Shown one piece after another: positions 1-10,279 of a DNA stretch of 64,000 bases. A model generated the notes under the pieces. The model made no database searches, was not told where the DNA came from, and saw only the letters and a list, made by a program, of their open reading frames with translations. The position numbers and the translations under genes are program-made. Source of the DNA: Lepidostoma basale (Eukaryota; Arthropoda; Insecta; Trichoptera; Lepidostomatidae); the NCBI GenBank assembly GCA_022606425.2, contig JAHDVF020000022.1:340908-404907 (forward strand), written 5' to 3'. Every line of letters begins with the position of its first letter. Position 1 is the first letter of the stretch.

Positions 1-620
1 CAAGCGAATATAGACTCTAAAGATCGATACTCAGGTGATACGAACATGAAGGTCTATACTCGCTCGCACTACGAAAATTTATAAATTTACAAAGTTAATT
101 AGAGCTCGATTAATAACAAAAATATGCCTATGCCCACCTATGTCTATCTATTAAGGAAGTGTATAACTTGGAAAATGATCAGCTCAGGAATAACCTCAGA
201 AATAGTCCACACACACCCGGAAGATTGCCTTTTATTTATATAGATAAGTATCATACTGTGTACAACTGCTGAACTACGTACACCCCAACTATTGTAATAT
301 GGATATACTCGTATAATAGTTTGTGGTTTCGTTCTGCGTACTCTGTTATCAGATCGATTTCCATCAGCCTTGAGTGGGGGACATTGCAATAAATTTTATT
401 TTATTGCACACTCAAGAACAAACGAGGTTATATAAATAGTTTAATGACTAATATAGTAAGTGCAATATAAAATTTTGAGTTATGTGCTATTGTAAATCAC
501 GGTAAGATTGGATACCTGATATAACTGATTTACGAATACATATTCTCCAGTTACATACATTATTCTTAGCAAAACAATGATACAAGTAGTAAGATAGTTA
601 AAAAAAAATGTATACATATA
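1..620. other. AT-rich stretch, no gene recognised
   Basis: Short open frames exist, the longest being 144-389 on the minus strand, but none has a domain or codon pattern I recognise. Confidence 0.5.
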
Positions 621-621
621 T

Positions 622-775
622 GTTTAGTTTTATTCCATTTCATTATTTTTGATCGGTTTCGGCAGCTCGCTGCCTTATTTCTAGCAGCGAGCTGCCGAAA
701 GCGATAGAGACTAAAAAAACGATTTGAATAAAACTTAGTTTATATTATAAATTTAGTTTTATTCGAATCGTTTAT
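622..775. repeat. Foldback repeat, hammerhead-like family E (degenerate)
   Basis: The arms at 654-674 and 682-700 mirror each other around GGCAGC/GCTGCC hairpins. The left arm read on the minus strand ends stem-GAAACCGATC, like the better copy at 24424-24455. The CTGANRA box is lost here. AT-rich flanks contain the repeated words TTTAGTTTTATTC and its relatives. Confidence 0.5.
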
Positions 776-789
776 TAGTTTTTTTAAAT

Positions 790-1230
790 TTTATTTTAAT
801 TATTTATAATGAAATTTCACCAAGAGATTTCAAGTTACAACATTTATATTTTAGTTATAGTATTTATATTTTAGTTAGATATTTCATGTGTTTAACCCTT
901 AATTGGGCGCTACGTAACCGATAATCTTAATTAATATTATTTTCAATGGACAGGTACAAAAATGCACACGAAAAATATTAATTCCTCGGACAAATATGTT
1001 CCCCATATATACAGACCTGTGTATCTGTATACATGGAGAATTTCAACTGGGAAATATTTTCCTTCGGTTCAATAAAGGGTAAAGGGGACCAGAAGAAAAG
1101 CTAACTGTATATTTTTACAAATTTAATGAGATGAACTAATCTAAGTATTCCATTAATATTCTCTGGTAAACCTTTATATTATTAGCCCGTATGAGATAAA
1201 TTCCCGACTGGATGTGGTAAGCGGTACCAT
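790..1230. other. AT-rich stretch, nothing recognised
   Basis: No coding, repeat or RNA signal that I can support. It includes a small hairpin near 1008-1035. Confidence 0.45.
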
Positions 1231-1234
1231 TAAT

Positions 1235-1426
1235 TTATATTTCACCTTCGTCAATGCACAGGTACGTACCGCCTTTCTGAGTCATTTTCCAGTATGTGGA
1301 GTACATATTATGTAACAGCGCTTTAATGATTAATGAATTCTGGTATTCTTGTGCTGAGGCGTACTGATAGCCGCTCGCCTTTTGCCTCCCTCGGTCCGAG
1401 ATCGATGACTCGGGCACGACAAACAT
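1235..1426 (-). CDS. Possible orphan exon or fragment, unknown function
   Basis: A 63-codon open frame is clearly richer in G and C than the DNA around it, and its composition looks protein-like (Gly, Arg, Tyr, Gln and Lys spread evenly, including KASGYQYASAQEYQNS and GGTYLCIDEGEI). I recognise no family. Its 5' side runs straight into a family F foldback at about 1432, so if it was coding it may have been cut by that insertion. It could equally be a chance frame inside an old repeat. Confidence 0.22.
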   Translation of the reverse strand: MFVVPESSISDRGRQKASGYQYASAQEYQNSLIIKALLHNMYSTYWKMTQKGGTYLCIDEGEI

Positions 1427-1431
1427 ATTTA

Positions 1432-1620
1432 AGTTAAATAATAATTAAATAAAACGATGTTTTTTAACTACTTCCACTTTTGTCTTTATTTAGACAGCGA
1501 CCGGTTTCGCCAGACTCGCTGGCATCGACAGACTGGTGGTTAAAGAACATTGTTTTATTTAATTATTATTTAAAATGAACTTCCATCAAGAGATTTCAGT
1601 AAAATCATTTGAATATTTAA
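1432..1620. repeat. Foldback repeat, hammerhead-like family F
   Basis: The core at 1496-1545 reads on the minus strand as CTGTCGA, T, a CCAG/CTGG hairpin, then GAAACCGGTC. The flanks carry AAATAAAACGATG and ATCAAGAGATTTCAGT, shared with copies at 10505, 27545 and 32090. A four-pair stem (CAGT with GCTG) would close the outer helix. Confidence 0.6.
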
Positions 1621-1865
1621 GTTATTTTCTATCTCTCAAACATGATAATTTAAGAACATTTTATCCTGTATTATCTGAACGGTACACGGATGAAAGGATT
1701 TCGATAGCTCTTTTATAAAAATACTTTTGCTGAAGTAAGAAATGATCTTATATACCCTTTTTTTAGGTGCATTCTTAGTAAAATGAAGGTAATAAATTAG
1801 TTCACTAGCTTTGAAATCCAGAAAGAATCCAGTGTAGTATAAATTTCTGAGATCGAGCCTTTGCA

Positions 1866-1937
1866 GTATTATTATTATTATTTTGTTGAATCGCTCTTTA
1901 CATTATGACAGCATGAGCCAAATCGATGTAAAGGGTA
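1866..1937 (-). repeat. Probable LINE 3' tail with hairpin and ATT repeats
   Basis: On the minus strand an imperfect hairpin (CTTTACATCG with a partner ending ATGTAAAG) is followed by an (AAT)n tail. This is the organisation of several retrotransposon 3' ends in this window, but no coding part is attached. Confidence 0.35.
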
Positions 1938-2122
1938 TTATTATAGCTATCATAGTTATTCTCGTGACATGTGTTAGGTAGCTAATCTATCGCCATTTTA
2001 TTGTCACGTGAATTTTACACTAGACCATAGACAGTGTGACAATCACACTGCCCTCGCCGGGAATCGAACCCGGAACCTTCGGGGTGGCAGTCAATGCACT
2101 TACCACTCGGCCACGAAGGTCG
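1938..2122 (-). repeat. tRNA-derived SINE, copy 1
   Basis: On the minus strand the head has an A box (GTGGCCGAGTGG) and a B box (GGTTCGATTCC). The shared body follows: GCAGTGTGATTGTCACACTG, then AAAATGGCGATAGATTAGC. It is truncated at its 3' side. Four other full or near-full copies lie in the window, so this is a SINE and not a working tRNA gene. Confidence 0.85.
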
Positions 2123-2159
2123 TATCTGGTATCTGGCCCATCACCTTGCAACAATCTCC

Positions 2160-2370
2160 CTTCATAACTTAGATGATAAATGATCCGTCAGATTTCAGTT
2201 CTATGCTGAAAACCCATATTTTTCATACCTAATTTGAAAATTTGTTTTATTATATTATTTCCTATAAAACGATCGTGAATATCAGATTTTAGATTTTAAT
2301 GTGCCATTGAGGTGTTTGCATCACGAAAACAGCGCTTTAAATGTTAGCATATTATTAATATTAAGTTATT
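2160..2370 (+). repeat. CR1-like LINE 3' end
   Basis: This is homologous to 26855-27080 (both have AGATTTCA...GCTGAAAA followed by TTTTCATA). It ends with the AGCGCC/GGCGCT-type 3' stem-loop region and an AT-rich tail. No coding sequence remains. Confidence 0.55.
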
Positions 2371-2924
2371 TACAGCAACGGCTATAACAATTTTAACATC
2401 TGAATGATGATTTTACGTATTAAGCGTTACACCTCTGAACACGCTTTGTATGGCGCGTCGTCGCCGACTGAGACTTTATACAATGTATCTGTTCTTGGAG
2501 TTCTTTCATTCTCTTGTCTATGTGCAAGAGCACAATACGAGTACGGCATACGCCATTTTGTCTGGATTTCTATTGTAATACTGATTGATTCCTCGTCTTT
2601 GTTGACTTCGAGTTCATGCAGGTTCATCCGTGGATAGAAGTCGCATTTATCTCAAGCACACGTGCATATATTTTCACATTTTCGTTACTACCGTTGTCCC
2701 GAAAGCTGAAACTTTTCTACTGTCACTAAACCGACCACCTGTCAGAGAGTGGTGACATGCAAGCTCCGAGTTGGTAAAGCTAATTTGATCAATTAAAACG
2801 TAAAATTTAGTACCGTTTCATATCGGTATCACATCGATTACTGTTATCTTAGTTTTTATTTAGCTTTTTATCTAAATATAAAAATTCTTATAGCCTCATT
2901 TGGTATGCTTACATTATGAAAATA

Positions 2925-3310
2925 ATTTTGTATTTCAATGTCGTGCTACCCTACTGTTCTGCGGTATAGAAACATGGACCTTGATAAAAGCTGTCACCAA
3001 AAAGCTATATGCCTTAGAAGAAATGCGGATATATCATAGAATATTTAAAATATCACGGACAGAACGAATCACGACCGACGAAGTGCTTTAGCGATTGAAA
3101 AGAGAAAAAAAAAATCAAACCATTATGCGCAGGAAATTGGAATACTTCGGGCATTATGAAAAATGATCAATACAAAGTGCTGCAACTGATTATCTAAAGT
3201 AAAATTAACGGAAAACGAAGTGTCGGGTGAAGAAGAAAATCCTGGATAGAAAACCTTTGAGAATGTTTCAGTTGCAGCACAACATCCCTGTTTAGATCTG
3301 CGGTATCAAA
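2925..3310 (+). pseudogene. Non-LTR retrotransposon C-terminal fragment, family C
   Basis: The broken frame encodes the region after the reverse transcriptase: a FCGIETWTLIKA stretch, then ALEEMRIYHRIFKISRTERIT, then RRKLEYFGHY and a basic tail. This order is typical of the thumb and tail of LINE ORF2 proteins and matches the copy at 39245-39700. Stops and frameshifts make it dead. Confidence 0.65.
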
Positions 3311-3443
3311 AGTAACATTCGTTTATATCTACGTTATTTCCAAAATACCGCATGTCCTTGTTTAATTAGCATTGATATTCGTATGTTAAATGTAAATCTA
3401 GTAAGAATTAATTAATTATATTAAAATAACAATATAATAAAAA

Positions 3444-3735
3444 CTACCTTCGTGGGAGAGTGGTAAAAGCCGTAACTGCCACACCGATGGTCCCGGTTTC
3501 GATTCCCGGCGATGACGGTGTGAAAAAAAAATCACGCTGTCTTTGGTCTAGTAGAATTCACATGATAATAAAAATGGCGGTAGACTAGCTACCTTTCACG
3601 TCATGAGAATCAATAGCTAATATATGTATATAGTAATTGCACTTCTGTATACAAAAATGTGGAAAGAAACGGGAAACTACCACATTAAAGGACTAAGTGG
3701 CATCTCAAGAATCAGCAAAAATGTTAAACTTTGCT
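3444..3735 (+). repeat. tRNA-derived SINE, copy 2 (longest)
   Basis: The head has GTGGGAGAGTGG and GGTTTCGATTCC (A and B boxes). The body and the 3' segment (GGGAAACTACCACATTAAAG, then AAGAATCAGCAAAAATGT) are all present, so this copy defines a SINE of about 290 bp. The same 3' segment is seen inverted at 11526 and 47716. Confidence 0.8.
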
Positions 3736-3759
3736 AAAAACTAATCTCTAGGATTGTAA

Positions 3760-4170
3760 CTAAAAAAAGCAATATAATCAAAATAACTAAGACTATGTAG
3801 TAATAAACGATAAATGATAGAATACTGGACGACGAAATAAGAAAGAAATGTAAGGTAGATGATTGTATCATACGTAAAATTAAAAACGGATCCCTCAGAT
3901 GGTTTGGAAATATGGAGCGAATTGGCGAGAGAAAAATGGTTAAAATGTTATAAACAAGCAGTGTGAGTGGAAAGAGAAGTCGTCGTAAGACCAAGGAAAG
4001 CATGGCATGACCCTATTAATCAAATACTGAAAGGCGGTCACATTCGAAGTCGGAAAAATCGACGAGCGTGAATATGGAAGAAGCAAGAGAGGTATGTCAG
4101 AACAGAACGGTATGGTGGTCCATCCTCTCTGCCTACCCCTCCAGAGAGACGGGGTGATGGTTAGTTAGTT
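3760..4170 (+). pseudogene. LINE-A retrotransposon 3' end
   Basis: Decayed C-terminus of the commonest LINE in the window. GSLRWFGNMERIGERKMVK and a final W-SILSAYPSRETG are readable across frame breaks. It ends in GATGGTTAGTTAGTTA, the LINE-A tail. The 5' part is truncated. Confidence 0.75.
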
Positions 4171-4702
4171 ATGTTGTAATAAGAATCTATTATGTAATCA
4201 TCTAACATAATTATAACTATGCATTATAATGTTTTTACGAGTACCTGTATTTACATCGGTCCCTAAATTTTCAGTTATATAACTCATAGGAATTTAATTA
4301 TTTATATTGTATGTTTTATTAGCCACGGTGTTATCCAACCCCGATGGGACAGTAACAAGAATAAGAATAATGTCGTTCAATGAATTATTTATTTGCATTA
4401 CTTTTGGACAGATTTCAATATTGTTATCAAAAGTTTTATATATCCCCATTTTGCAGTCGAGATAGCTTTGCTAACAGTTCACAACACAAAGGATTGCGGT
4501 TAATTGAATTAACGGTAATATTTCACGTGCACCGCACCCGCCATGCTTCAAATGGGCTCGTTCACTGCATCCGCGCCATAGACTGACGAATTTCTGCCAA
4601 GTTGCCCGTACGGTAACGCGAACTTCCTTTGTTTCATTATCAAGATGCTGTCATGCTTTCTACACCCATACACACACCTGTGAATTGTTAATTGCTTTTT
4701 CG

Positions 4703-4797
4703 TCTTCTTCCTTGCTGTAGACCTACGTGGTCTGTTCTCCAGAGGGTTGCTCCTCTCGTGATGTGAATTCCCAGTTGTCTATCCATCTTTTAGGATG
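4703..4797 (-). repeat. LINE-B 3' terminal fragment
   Basis: The reverse complement matches the end of the copy at 25131-25455: CTAAAAGATGGAT, then GAGGAGCAACCCTCTG, ACCACGTAGGTC and a GAAGAAGA tail. Only the last 95 bp remain. Confidence 0.65.
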
Positions 4798-4854
4798 TAC
4801 TTTGCAAACTTATTTATTTGTCTATGATATTTTTATTTTAGTTTATAAATAAGT

Positions 4855-5085
4855 AATAATTAACTAAAATGATATTTTTAAAGAACTACTTCACTCTTTT
4901 CATTGTTTTGGTGACCGGTCGCCGGCATCGACATACTCCAGACAGAGTCAGTTGAACCAGCAAGCCTGGCAAATTCGATCGCTGTAGAAAAAATAAAAAT
5001 ACGAAAAGTGGAATTAGTTCTCAAAAACTTTGTTTTATTTAATTTTTAATAATAAACGTCCTTCAAGAGAGTTTCAGTAAAATCA
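4855..5085. repeat. Foldback repeat, hammerhead-like family F
   Basis: Flanks AATAATTAACTAAAATGAT and ATTTCAGTAAAATCA, plus a decayed core (GACCGGTCGCCGGCATCGACA and AGCAAGCCTGGCAAATTCGA), match family F. The GAAAC box has decayed to CAAAT in the right arm. Confidence 0.5.
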
Positions 5086-5091
5086 AAATTT

Positions 5092-5290
5092 CGGTAGACA
5101 GAAAGAATGGACCGCCACACTGTTCTTTCCTGATATACTTCTGTTACATTCTCAACATTCATACTTTGCGTTATGCAAGCACGTCGATTTCTCCGACTCC
5201 TAACGTGGCCAACAATTAATATTTGATTGTGACACGTTTTCCTCGGTATTTCTCTATATATTCTTCCATTTACATCGTTTTAGATATAAC
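5092..5290 (-). pseudogene. LINE-A 3' fragment
   Basis: The minus strand carries the decayed end of the LINE-A reading frame (basic GRPRKTW-like region, then the GAACAGTGTGGCGGTCCATT segment). It lacks the terminal CCCC-TTC-GGGG codons. Confidence 0.65.
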
Positions 5291-5389
5291 GAATATTCGC
5301 TAATTAATTAGTCCCACCAGAAATTACAAGCGCTTAGTTTTCAATTTTTTTTTTAAACTAATGTTTAATGTCTCGGTTGTACTACAATA

Positions 5390-5845
5390 CAGTAAAACCT
5401 CGACATAACGGACCCCTATTTAACGAACTTCGGATATAACGGACAAAAATTCGGTCGAATGTAAAAACATTTAAAACGTCCTGTTAATATTATACATGCT
5501 TATTCAGTTTTTAGCGGCCATGATAATCACGTCATACGTCTAGCACTAGAATTTGAGACAATGCCGAGGATGGAGTGAAGATAGCGAAGAAGAAGAAACA
5601 ACACTGCCTAAAATGAAGTTATCAGTAGTAAGATCACATCTCGACGATCTATTAACATTCTCTGACTATCCGTCAGATAACGAAGTTCAACTACCTATAT
5701 TATACGCATTTTCGTAATTTAAGAGAGAGTCGAGTGTCCAAAGACAATAAATATAATTTTGTTAATGTTTTGTATTGCTTATTTATATCTAAATACAGTG
5801 TACATTCACTCTCCCCAAATAGTCCGTTATATCTAGGTTTTCGTG
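5390..5845 (+). mobile_element. pogo/Tigger-like DNA transposon, internally deleted
   Basis: The left end CAGTAAAACCTCGACATAAC and the right end (reverse complement CACGAAAACCTAGATATAAC) are imperfect inverted repeats of about 25 bp, flanked by TA on both sides (5388-5389, 5846-5847). The start CAGT-AAACCTCG is typical of pogo/Tigger ends. At about 5560-5715 an acidic tail (SEEEETTLPKMKLSV...HLDDLL) resembles a transposase C-terminus. The DDE domain is missing. Total 456 bp. Confidence 0.65.
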
Positions 5846-6037
5846 TACTTACTACCCCTCATGTAGCCGCATACGGAACGTGTAGGGATGCGTTGGTCGT
5901 TGTTATATATAAATTCATGTCAACAGTTATGAATGGCTGTTTTAAACTCAGCGTTCAAAAACAAAAATTATTTTGAAATTCTAGAAATTTTGTGTTTATC
6001 GTGGTAAACCAATAAATCAGTTGAACAATAATAAAAT

Positions 6038-6262
6038 TGTACAGTGCGAATGAAAGTATCATGAACAAAATAATGAAAGGGTCGTTAAGATGGTTTGGAT
6101 ACATGGAAAGAATGAATTTAACTAATGGTAAAGAAAAAATATGTTAACGATGTAAACGGAACTGGAGGAAGCGAAAAAAGTGTGCCAGGATAGAACAGTG
6201 TTGCCGTCCATTATTTCTACCTACCCCTTCATGGAGACGGCGTGTTGTTTAGTTATTAGTAT
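6038..6262 (+). pseudogene. LINE-A 3' end with internal deletion
   Basis: MNKIMKGSLRWFGYMERMN and VNDVNGT are readable. The frame then jumps directly to the EEAKKVCQDRTV segment, so the GRPRKTW part is deleted. It ends TACCCCTTCATGGAGACGGC, a damaged form of the LINE-A 3' hairpin. Confidence 0.7.
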
Positions 6263-6401
6263 GTGTTTTTCTTTAATAGTAAGTAATATGTGTTTCTTGA
6301 AAGTTAAGGCGTTAACACTGTGGAATTCCATTGTAATTACACTGGATTTTTTCAAGAAAACACTGTTTAATATTCCACTATACTAAATTTATAGACTACA
6401 C

Positions 6402-6431
6402 AACATGTTTCGGAGTTACCTTCATCTTCAG
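6402..6431 (-). ncRNA. Hammerhead-like core, family D, minus arm
   Basis: Minus strand: CTGAAGA (fits CUGANGA), extra T, then GAAGGTAACTCC, GAAAC, palindrome ACATGT and U17. The core boxes are intact, but the stem II pairing is reduced by a G-to-A change. Confidence 0.35.
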
Positions 6432-6497
6432 GTGTAAATATACGACTGTAGTCGTATATTTACACCTGAATAAACCTCTACAGTCGTATATATACAC

Positions 6498-6527
6498 CTG
6501 AAAATGGAGGTAACTCCGAAACTTGTT
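6498..6527 (+). ncRNA. Hammerhead-like core, family D, plus arm
   Basis: CTGAAAA, extra T, stem II GGAG-GTAA-CTCC (a perfect four-pair stem capped by a GNRA tetraloop), GAAAC, then ACTTGT. Position 8 is A instead of G and the stem III palindrome is broken, so this arm is probably inactive. Confidence 0.35.
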
Positions 6528-6738
6528 GTGTAGTCTATAAATATGGTATAGCGGAATATTAAAGTGTTTTCTTTTGAAAAAATCCAGTGTAATTTATATG
6601 TGTTTCCCATTGTATAGAGGGGTGATTGATGTTATCCTCAGTTTCTTGTATTTCCTTTAGAACTTATGGAGGCACTTGAAACCTGCGCGTAGTGTAGATG
6701 CAGATGCAACGATATTAACGATTGTCCGTGTATTCCAG

Positions 6739-7053
6739 GTATGGCCCAGTCCAGAACGTCAAGCTCCTTCCGAAGGGCGCCGCGGGTGGCGAGGCGGGCG
6801 CGGGCGCGGGCGCGGGCGGCGCGGGCGGGCCGGGCGGCGCCGGCCTGTGCGCGGCGGTCGCCTTCGTGGACATCAAGTCGGCGGCCAAGGCGCACGGGGC
6901 CGAGCACACGCTGGACGAGCGCCCCCTCACCACGGTGTACTACGAGCCCGCGGCCATACCATCGTCCGCCTCGACTGGCAGCTCGCCGGCCGGCTCTGGC
7001 TACTCCGCCAGCTCGGGCTCCGTGAACTCAGCTCCGCGCTTCGCGGCACACGG
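6739..7053 (+). CDS. spen: Split ends (Spen/SHARP) exon, part of first RRM
   Basis: An internal exon of a Spen-family protein, a large nuclear RNA-binding transcriptional co-regulator with several N-terminal RRMs and a C-terminal SPOC domain. The exon covers the second half of RRM1: RYGPVQNVKLLPK (helix 1 end and strand 2), VAFVDIKSAAKAH (RNP1-like strand 3 and helix 2), then TTVYYEPAAIPS (strand 4 exit). This matches the first RRM of human SPEN in order. Between strands 2 and 3 lies a Gly/Ala-rich insert encoded by GCGGGC-type repeats. The exon starts after a TATTCCAG acceptor with the third base of a codon and ends before a GTGAGG donor after two codon bases. It is 315 bp and phase-symmetric. 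Base composition is extremely GC-rich beside AT-rich flanks. Earlier and later exons are outside the window or not recognisable. Confidence 0.85.
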
Positions 7054-7424
7054 GTGAGGATCCTATCATACTATTTCCCCCTCTTTCACACTTGTCGATT
7101 CTATCTGTTGCCGCTTTTTGTTGTTGTCATATAACATCTACGGATTTATCGCTTTTTTATTCAACTCAAATTGAATGAATTGTTTTTATAAAAATATAAA
7201 AATATTTTTTGTGTATTATTATGGCAAGATCTTACCTGGAGATAGATGGAATCGACAATGTATTTATAGCTCTTGTTAATAATTTATCATTGTTTAATAA
7301 AAAATGTGAAGTGTTCAATGGGAAAACAGTGAATAAAAGAAAGTGCACTGTAGTGTAAAACGCTTTGAAAACAGTATGTGCGAGTTTAATCGTCGAATAA
7401 ATCAAAGTGCTTACGGGGATGAAT
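7054..7424 (+). other. Start of spen intron
   Basis: The intron begins with GTGAGGATCC and turns AT-rich at once. No further coding signal. Confidence 0.6.
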
Positions 7425-7818
7425 CGTAGTGGCGGTCGAGAAAGAGTTGTCCGTGATCGGAACTGGCGGAAGTGATGATGTTGGGGTAGTGCGGTGACGG
7501 GGTGTAGGGGTGTCGGGAGACGGGCGCGGGCGGTGCGCCGGTGCAGCGGCCGGATCGATGCAACCACCTCCCGCCGCCCCGGGCGTGCAGTGTGCCTTGG
7601 ATTGCAGTGCCCGCCGGTTTGATCCCTCGGTCCCGCGCGAGCCGCGAGTGCGACCAGCGCACCTGTGAGCTGTGAGCTGTGAGCTGAGTGGGGGCGGTGA
7701 TTGCTGGAGTGCAAATGCCCCGGTGATCTAAACCACCAGTGTTGTGTTTTCCCATTGTGTGATAAAAACAGTGATAAACCAAGTGTATTACCAAAGCCTT
7801 TGGATTAACTAAGGCAAG
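7425..7818 (+). promoter_or_regulatory. Candidate alternative first exon and promoter inside the spen intron
   Basis: A block of about 280 bp rich in C, G and CpG gives way to an untranslated-leader-like sequence (CAGTGATAAACCAAGTG) and ends in a strong splice donor, AAG|GTAGGT, at 7818/7819. It has no useful ORF on the plus strand. Three tandem GTGAGCT units lie at about 7667-7688. The orientation agrees with spen. This is inferred from composition and the donor only. A TATA box is not evident. Confidence 0.4.
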
Positions 7819-9470
7819 GTAGGTGGCATGACTTCTTCCTTATTTCAATTGCGCGCAATTTCCAGATGTGTGAGCTGCAGATCTCTTTTTCTCATCTAAT
7901 TGAAAACATTTTTTAACAATACCCATTTTTACTTTGTATATTTTGTTAAACGACTGTTCCGTATATTCTAAGTCCAGTGATTCGCGGATTACTTGTTTAT
8001 AATATTTTTAAAAGACATTTATCACATTAAATGCTTATAGGCTAGATTTTTTTCTAAATCATTTACAATTAATTATCTTATACATTCTTCACTTTCATTA
8101 GTTATGAATATTTTCAAATTGATTTATCTTGAAACACGAAATAATTGCAAACATTTGTTACAACTTAATAGACACTGAGGAATTTCATTAAAAAAACAAT
8201 GTTTAAATTGGATGTGTTTTTTCGTGACCAAATTAATAAATAATAAGCGAGACGTTAGTAAAGTGAATATATATTCCGGTAGTGCGATACTAAGTGTCAA
8301 ATCAATTATTCATAAAAAAGTTGTTTCATGACGTTACATAAAATTTGTATGGTGGTACATTCTAACGATACGGATCTAATGGCTTTAATGGCAGACGCCA
8401 GCACCACAAATTGCAACTCAAGCCAAATTAGAATGAAACCTGAATTAATATGCATGTATTATTATTTGAAAGATAATTGACAGGATACCATATCCGGCAA
8501 TATTTTTTTTCACATTAATAGTCATCGGCGCAAGACGCAATTGAAAATTTTCCATACATATTTTTGCTTTATCGATCCACCCTTCCCCGCCCTTCTATAG
8601 ACACGGCTGTCTGGGTATATCACAGTACAGACATAACTCACCCTCGCGCCGTGTTTCGTTGGGGTAGGCAGAGTCCTTATAATAATTACGTAACATTTCC
8701 ACTAAACTCGTCATTTTTGTTGTGGTTTCATATTCGAAAAACTTTTGAAAAATATTGCATTTCCAAAAAGTTTTCACGCACTATTCAAAAACATGTTTTG
8801 TATTATGCACGGGCTTCCTCAATATTAAAAATTAACCCACAATTTTAAACAAAAGGAATGTCGTGTATAGTCCGAAACATGTTTGAGAAAAGTGATAAAA
8901 AAATATATAATAGTTATTCAAATTATATAATAGTTTATTACATTTTTTCAGATGTTTTGTGTAACAATGAGTTTATCTATTTTATTATTTCCTATTTTAT
9001 TATTTCCTATTTAGATCAGTTATTAAAACTTGTCAAGTTTTTTCATTGTTGTTTTTCAATATTTTATCCTGCTTACAGTTTCAAATGATTTCTCCGTCTC
9101 ATCTCCATGTTTCGTTTTTTTTTATAGCAGCAGATAAATGTGTTTATTCAGTACGGATTTTTTTTGCACTCGATCATATTTTCTCCGCGTCCCACCCATT
9201 TTTTCTAAAACTTATACTAAAACAGTTCTTGACGCAGGCAATGTGGGCGAATTCAATTCAAATTTAGACACGACTAAATCTATGAACAAATCGTGCAAGT
9301 CGAGGATTTATTATTTCGATTGTTATCAAAATTACAGTCATCCAAGATATTTTTTTAAAACATTATGTTGTCATATTTATTTGCGCTATTTTTTTTAGTT
9401 TGCTTTGATTTATCATTTCTTTACCGATGCTGCGTAGCTAGCAAAGCTTCTAATATCTGTATATTTATTG
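7819..9470. other. AT-rich intronic stretch
   Basis: No repeat family, coding region or RNA that I can support. Local poly-T and poly-A runs and short chance ORFs only. Confidence 0.5.
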
Positions 9471-9473
9471 TTT

Positions 9474-9645
9474 CTGAAACAATGATTTAAAACTCCATAT
9501 TAAAGTAATTCGTACTAATGAATACATCTGTATTTTAGTTTTTATTTAATTATTTTACGCTCCCTGTTAAGGTATTATTAAACATTATCAAATGTTTGAT
9601 AATGCCTAAGCAGGGCGAAACATAAAAACAGACACCGTAACAAAC
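9474..9645. repeat. Foldback repeat, hammerhead-like family A
   Basis: It starts with the family A terminal words (GAAACAATGATTTAAAACTC, CATATTAAA, AATTCGTA) and contains mirrored ATTATCAAATG / TTTGATAAT arms. The plus arm reads TTGATAA, T, GCC...GGGC hairpin, GAAACAT. Confidence 0.6.
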
Positions 9646-9649
9646 ATTT

Positions 9650-10275
9650 TTTCCCGCACATTCAGGGAAATGAAAAAAAATGTTAATTTGAAATTATATT
9701 CACATCAATGATTGATGAGGCATTATTTTGTCGCTATAAATAAACATTTTTCTGTATGTAATCTTTGTATATTTATTAAGATTGCGATAAAACTTTAATC
9801 GCATTAGTCTTATTTTTTTTTTACTTTCAGTTGGTATGTAGGGAATTTTGTCACTGTACTGGATGTTAAACAATTGTGGTTTATTCCTCCCTCGCAAAAA
9901 AAACTATTCAAACAGCGGTTTTCTCGTAAATTTTGTTATACGAATCATTATGTCAGTTAGTGACAGTGTCCCTGAGTGACACTGTCAAGGACACGACAAG
10001 GTTGTCGTAAAATAATAATGAATGTAAGCGAACACAATAACGCAGAAATATATTGCAAAATTATCTTATATAATAATGTTATTATATATCCTTTGAAAAA
10101 ATTTTGCAAATATGTACGTTTTTCTGTTATCTCTGAAATCCGTGTATTTACTTATGCATTTTTGATAACTTTAAGACAACGTACTCGTACACAAAGTGGT
10201 CAAAACAGGAATTAATTGAATTTAGTTAGTAGAAATTAGTTTTTTGGGATCCTAGTTATATCCGTGTCTCTTGGT
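9650..10275. other. AT-rich stretch, nothing recognised
   Basis: A short tandem-like CAGTGTCC/GTGACACTGTC palindrome occurs near 9964-9989. No gene signal. Confidence 0.45.
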
Positions 10276-10279
10276 ATCA

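Larger units (their letters stand above)
6300..6600. repeat. Foldback element, hammerhead-like family D
   Basis: Near-perfect inverted repeat. The left arm starts around 6336 (TTACACTGGATTTTTTCAAG) and the right arm ends around 6593 with its complement. Arms of about 90 bp flank a centre that itself repeats TACACCTGAA. Each arm carries a hammerhead-like core in opposite orientation. The outer word AAGGCGTTAACACTG at 6307 recurs at 19043 and 50660. The element sits only about 150 bp upstream of the spen exon. Confidence 0.7.

Noticed and set aside
144..389. 81-codon minus-strand ORF
   Set aside because: No domain, no composition shift, no context. Most likely chance.
2049..2122. tRNA gene-like sequence on the minus strand
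   Set aside because: The A and B boxes are followed by the same non-tRNA body in five copies. This is the head of a SINE, not a tRNA gene.
6638..6907. Arg/Ala-rich ORFs in other frames of the spen exon
   Set aside because: Shadows of the GC-rich repeat. Only the frame with RRM motifs is meaningful.
7232..7714. 160-codon minus-strand ORF
   Set aside because: It lies across the GC-rich leader-like block, has low-complexity composition, no domain, and is antisense to the inferred exon.
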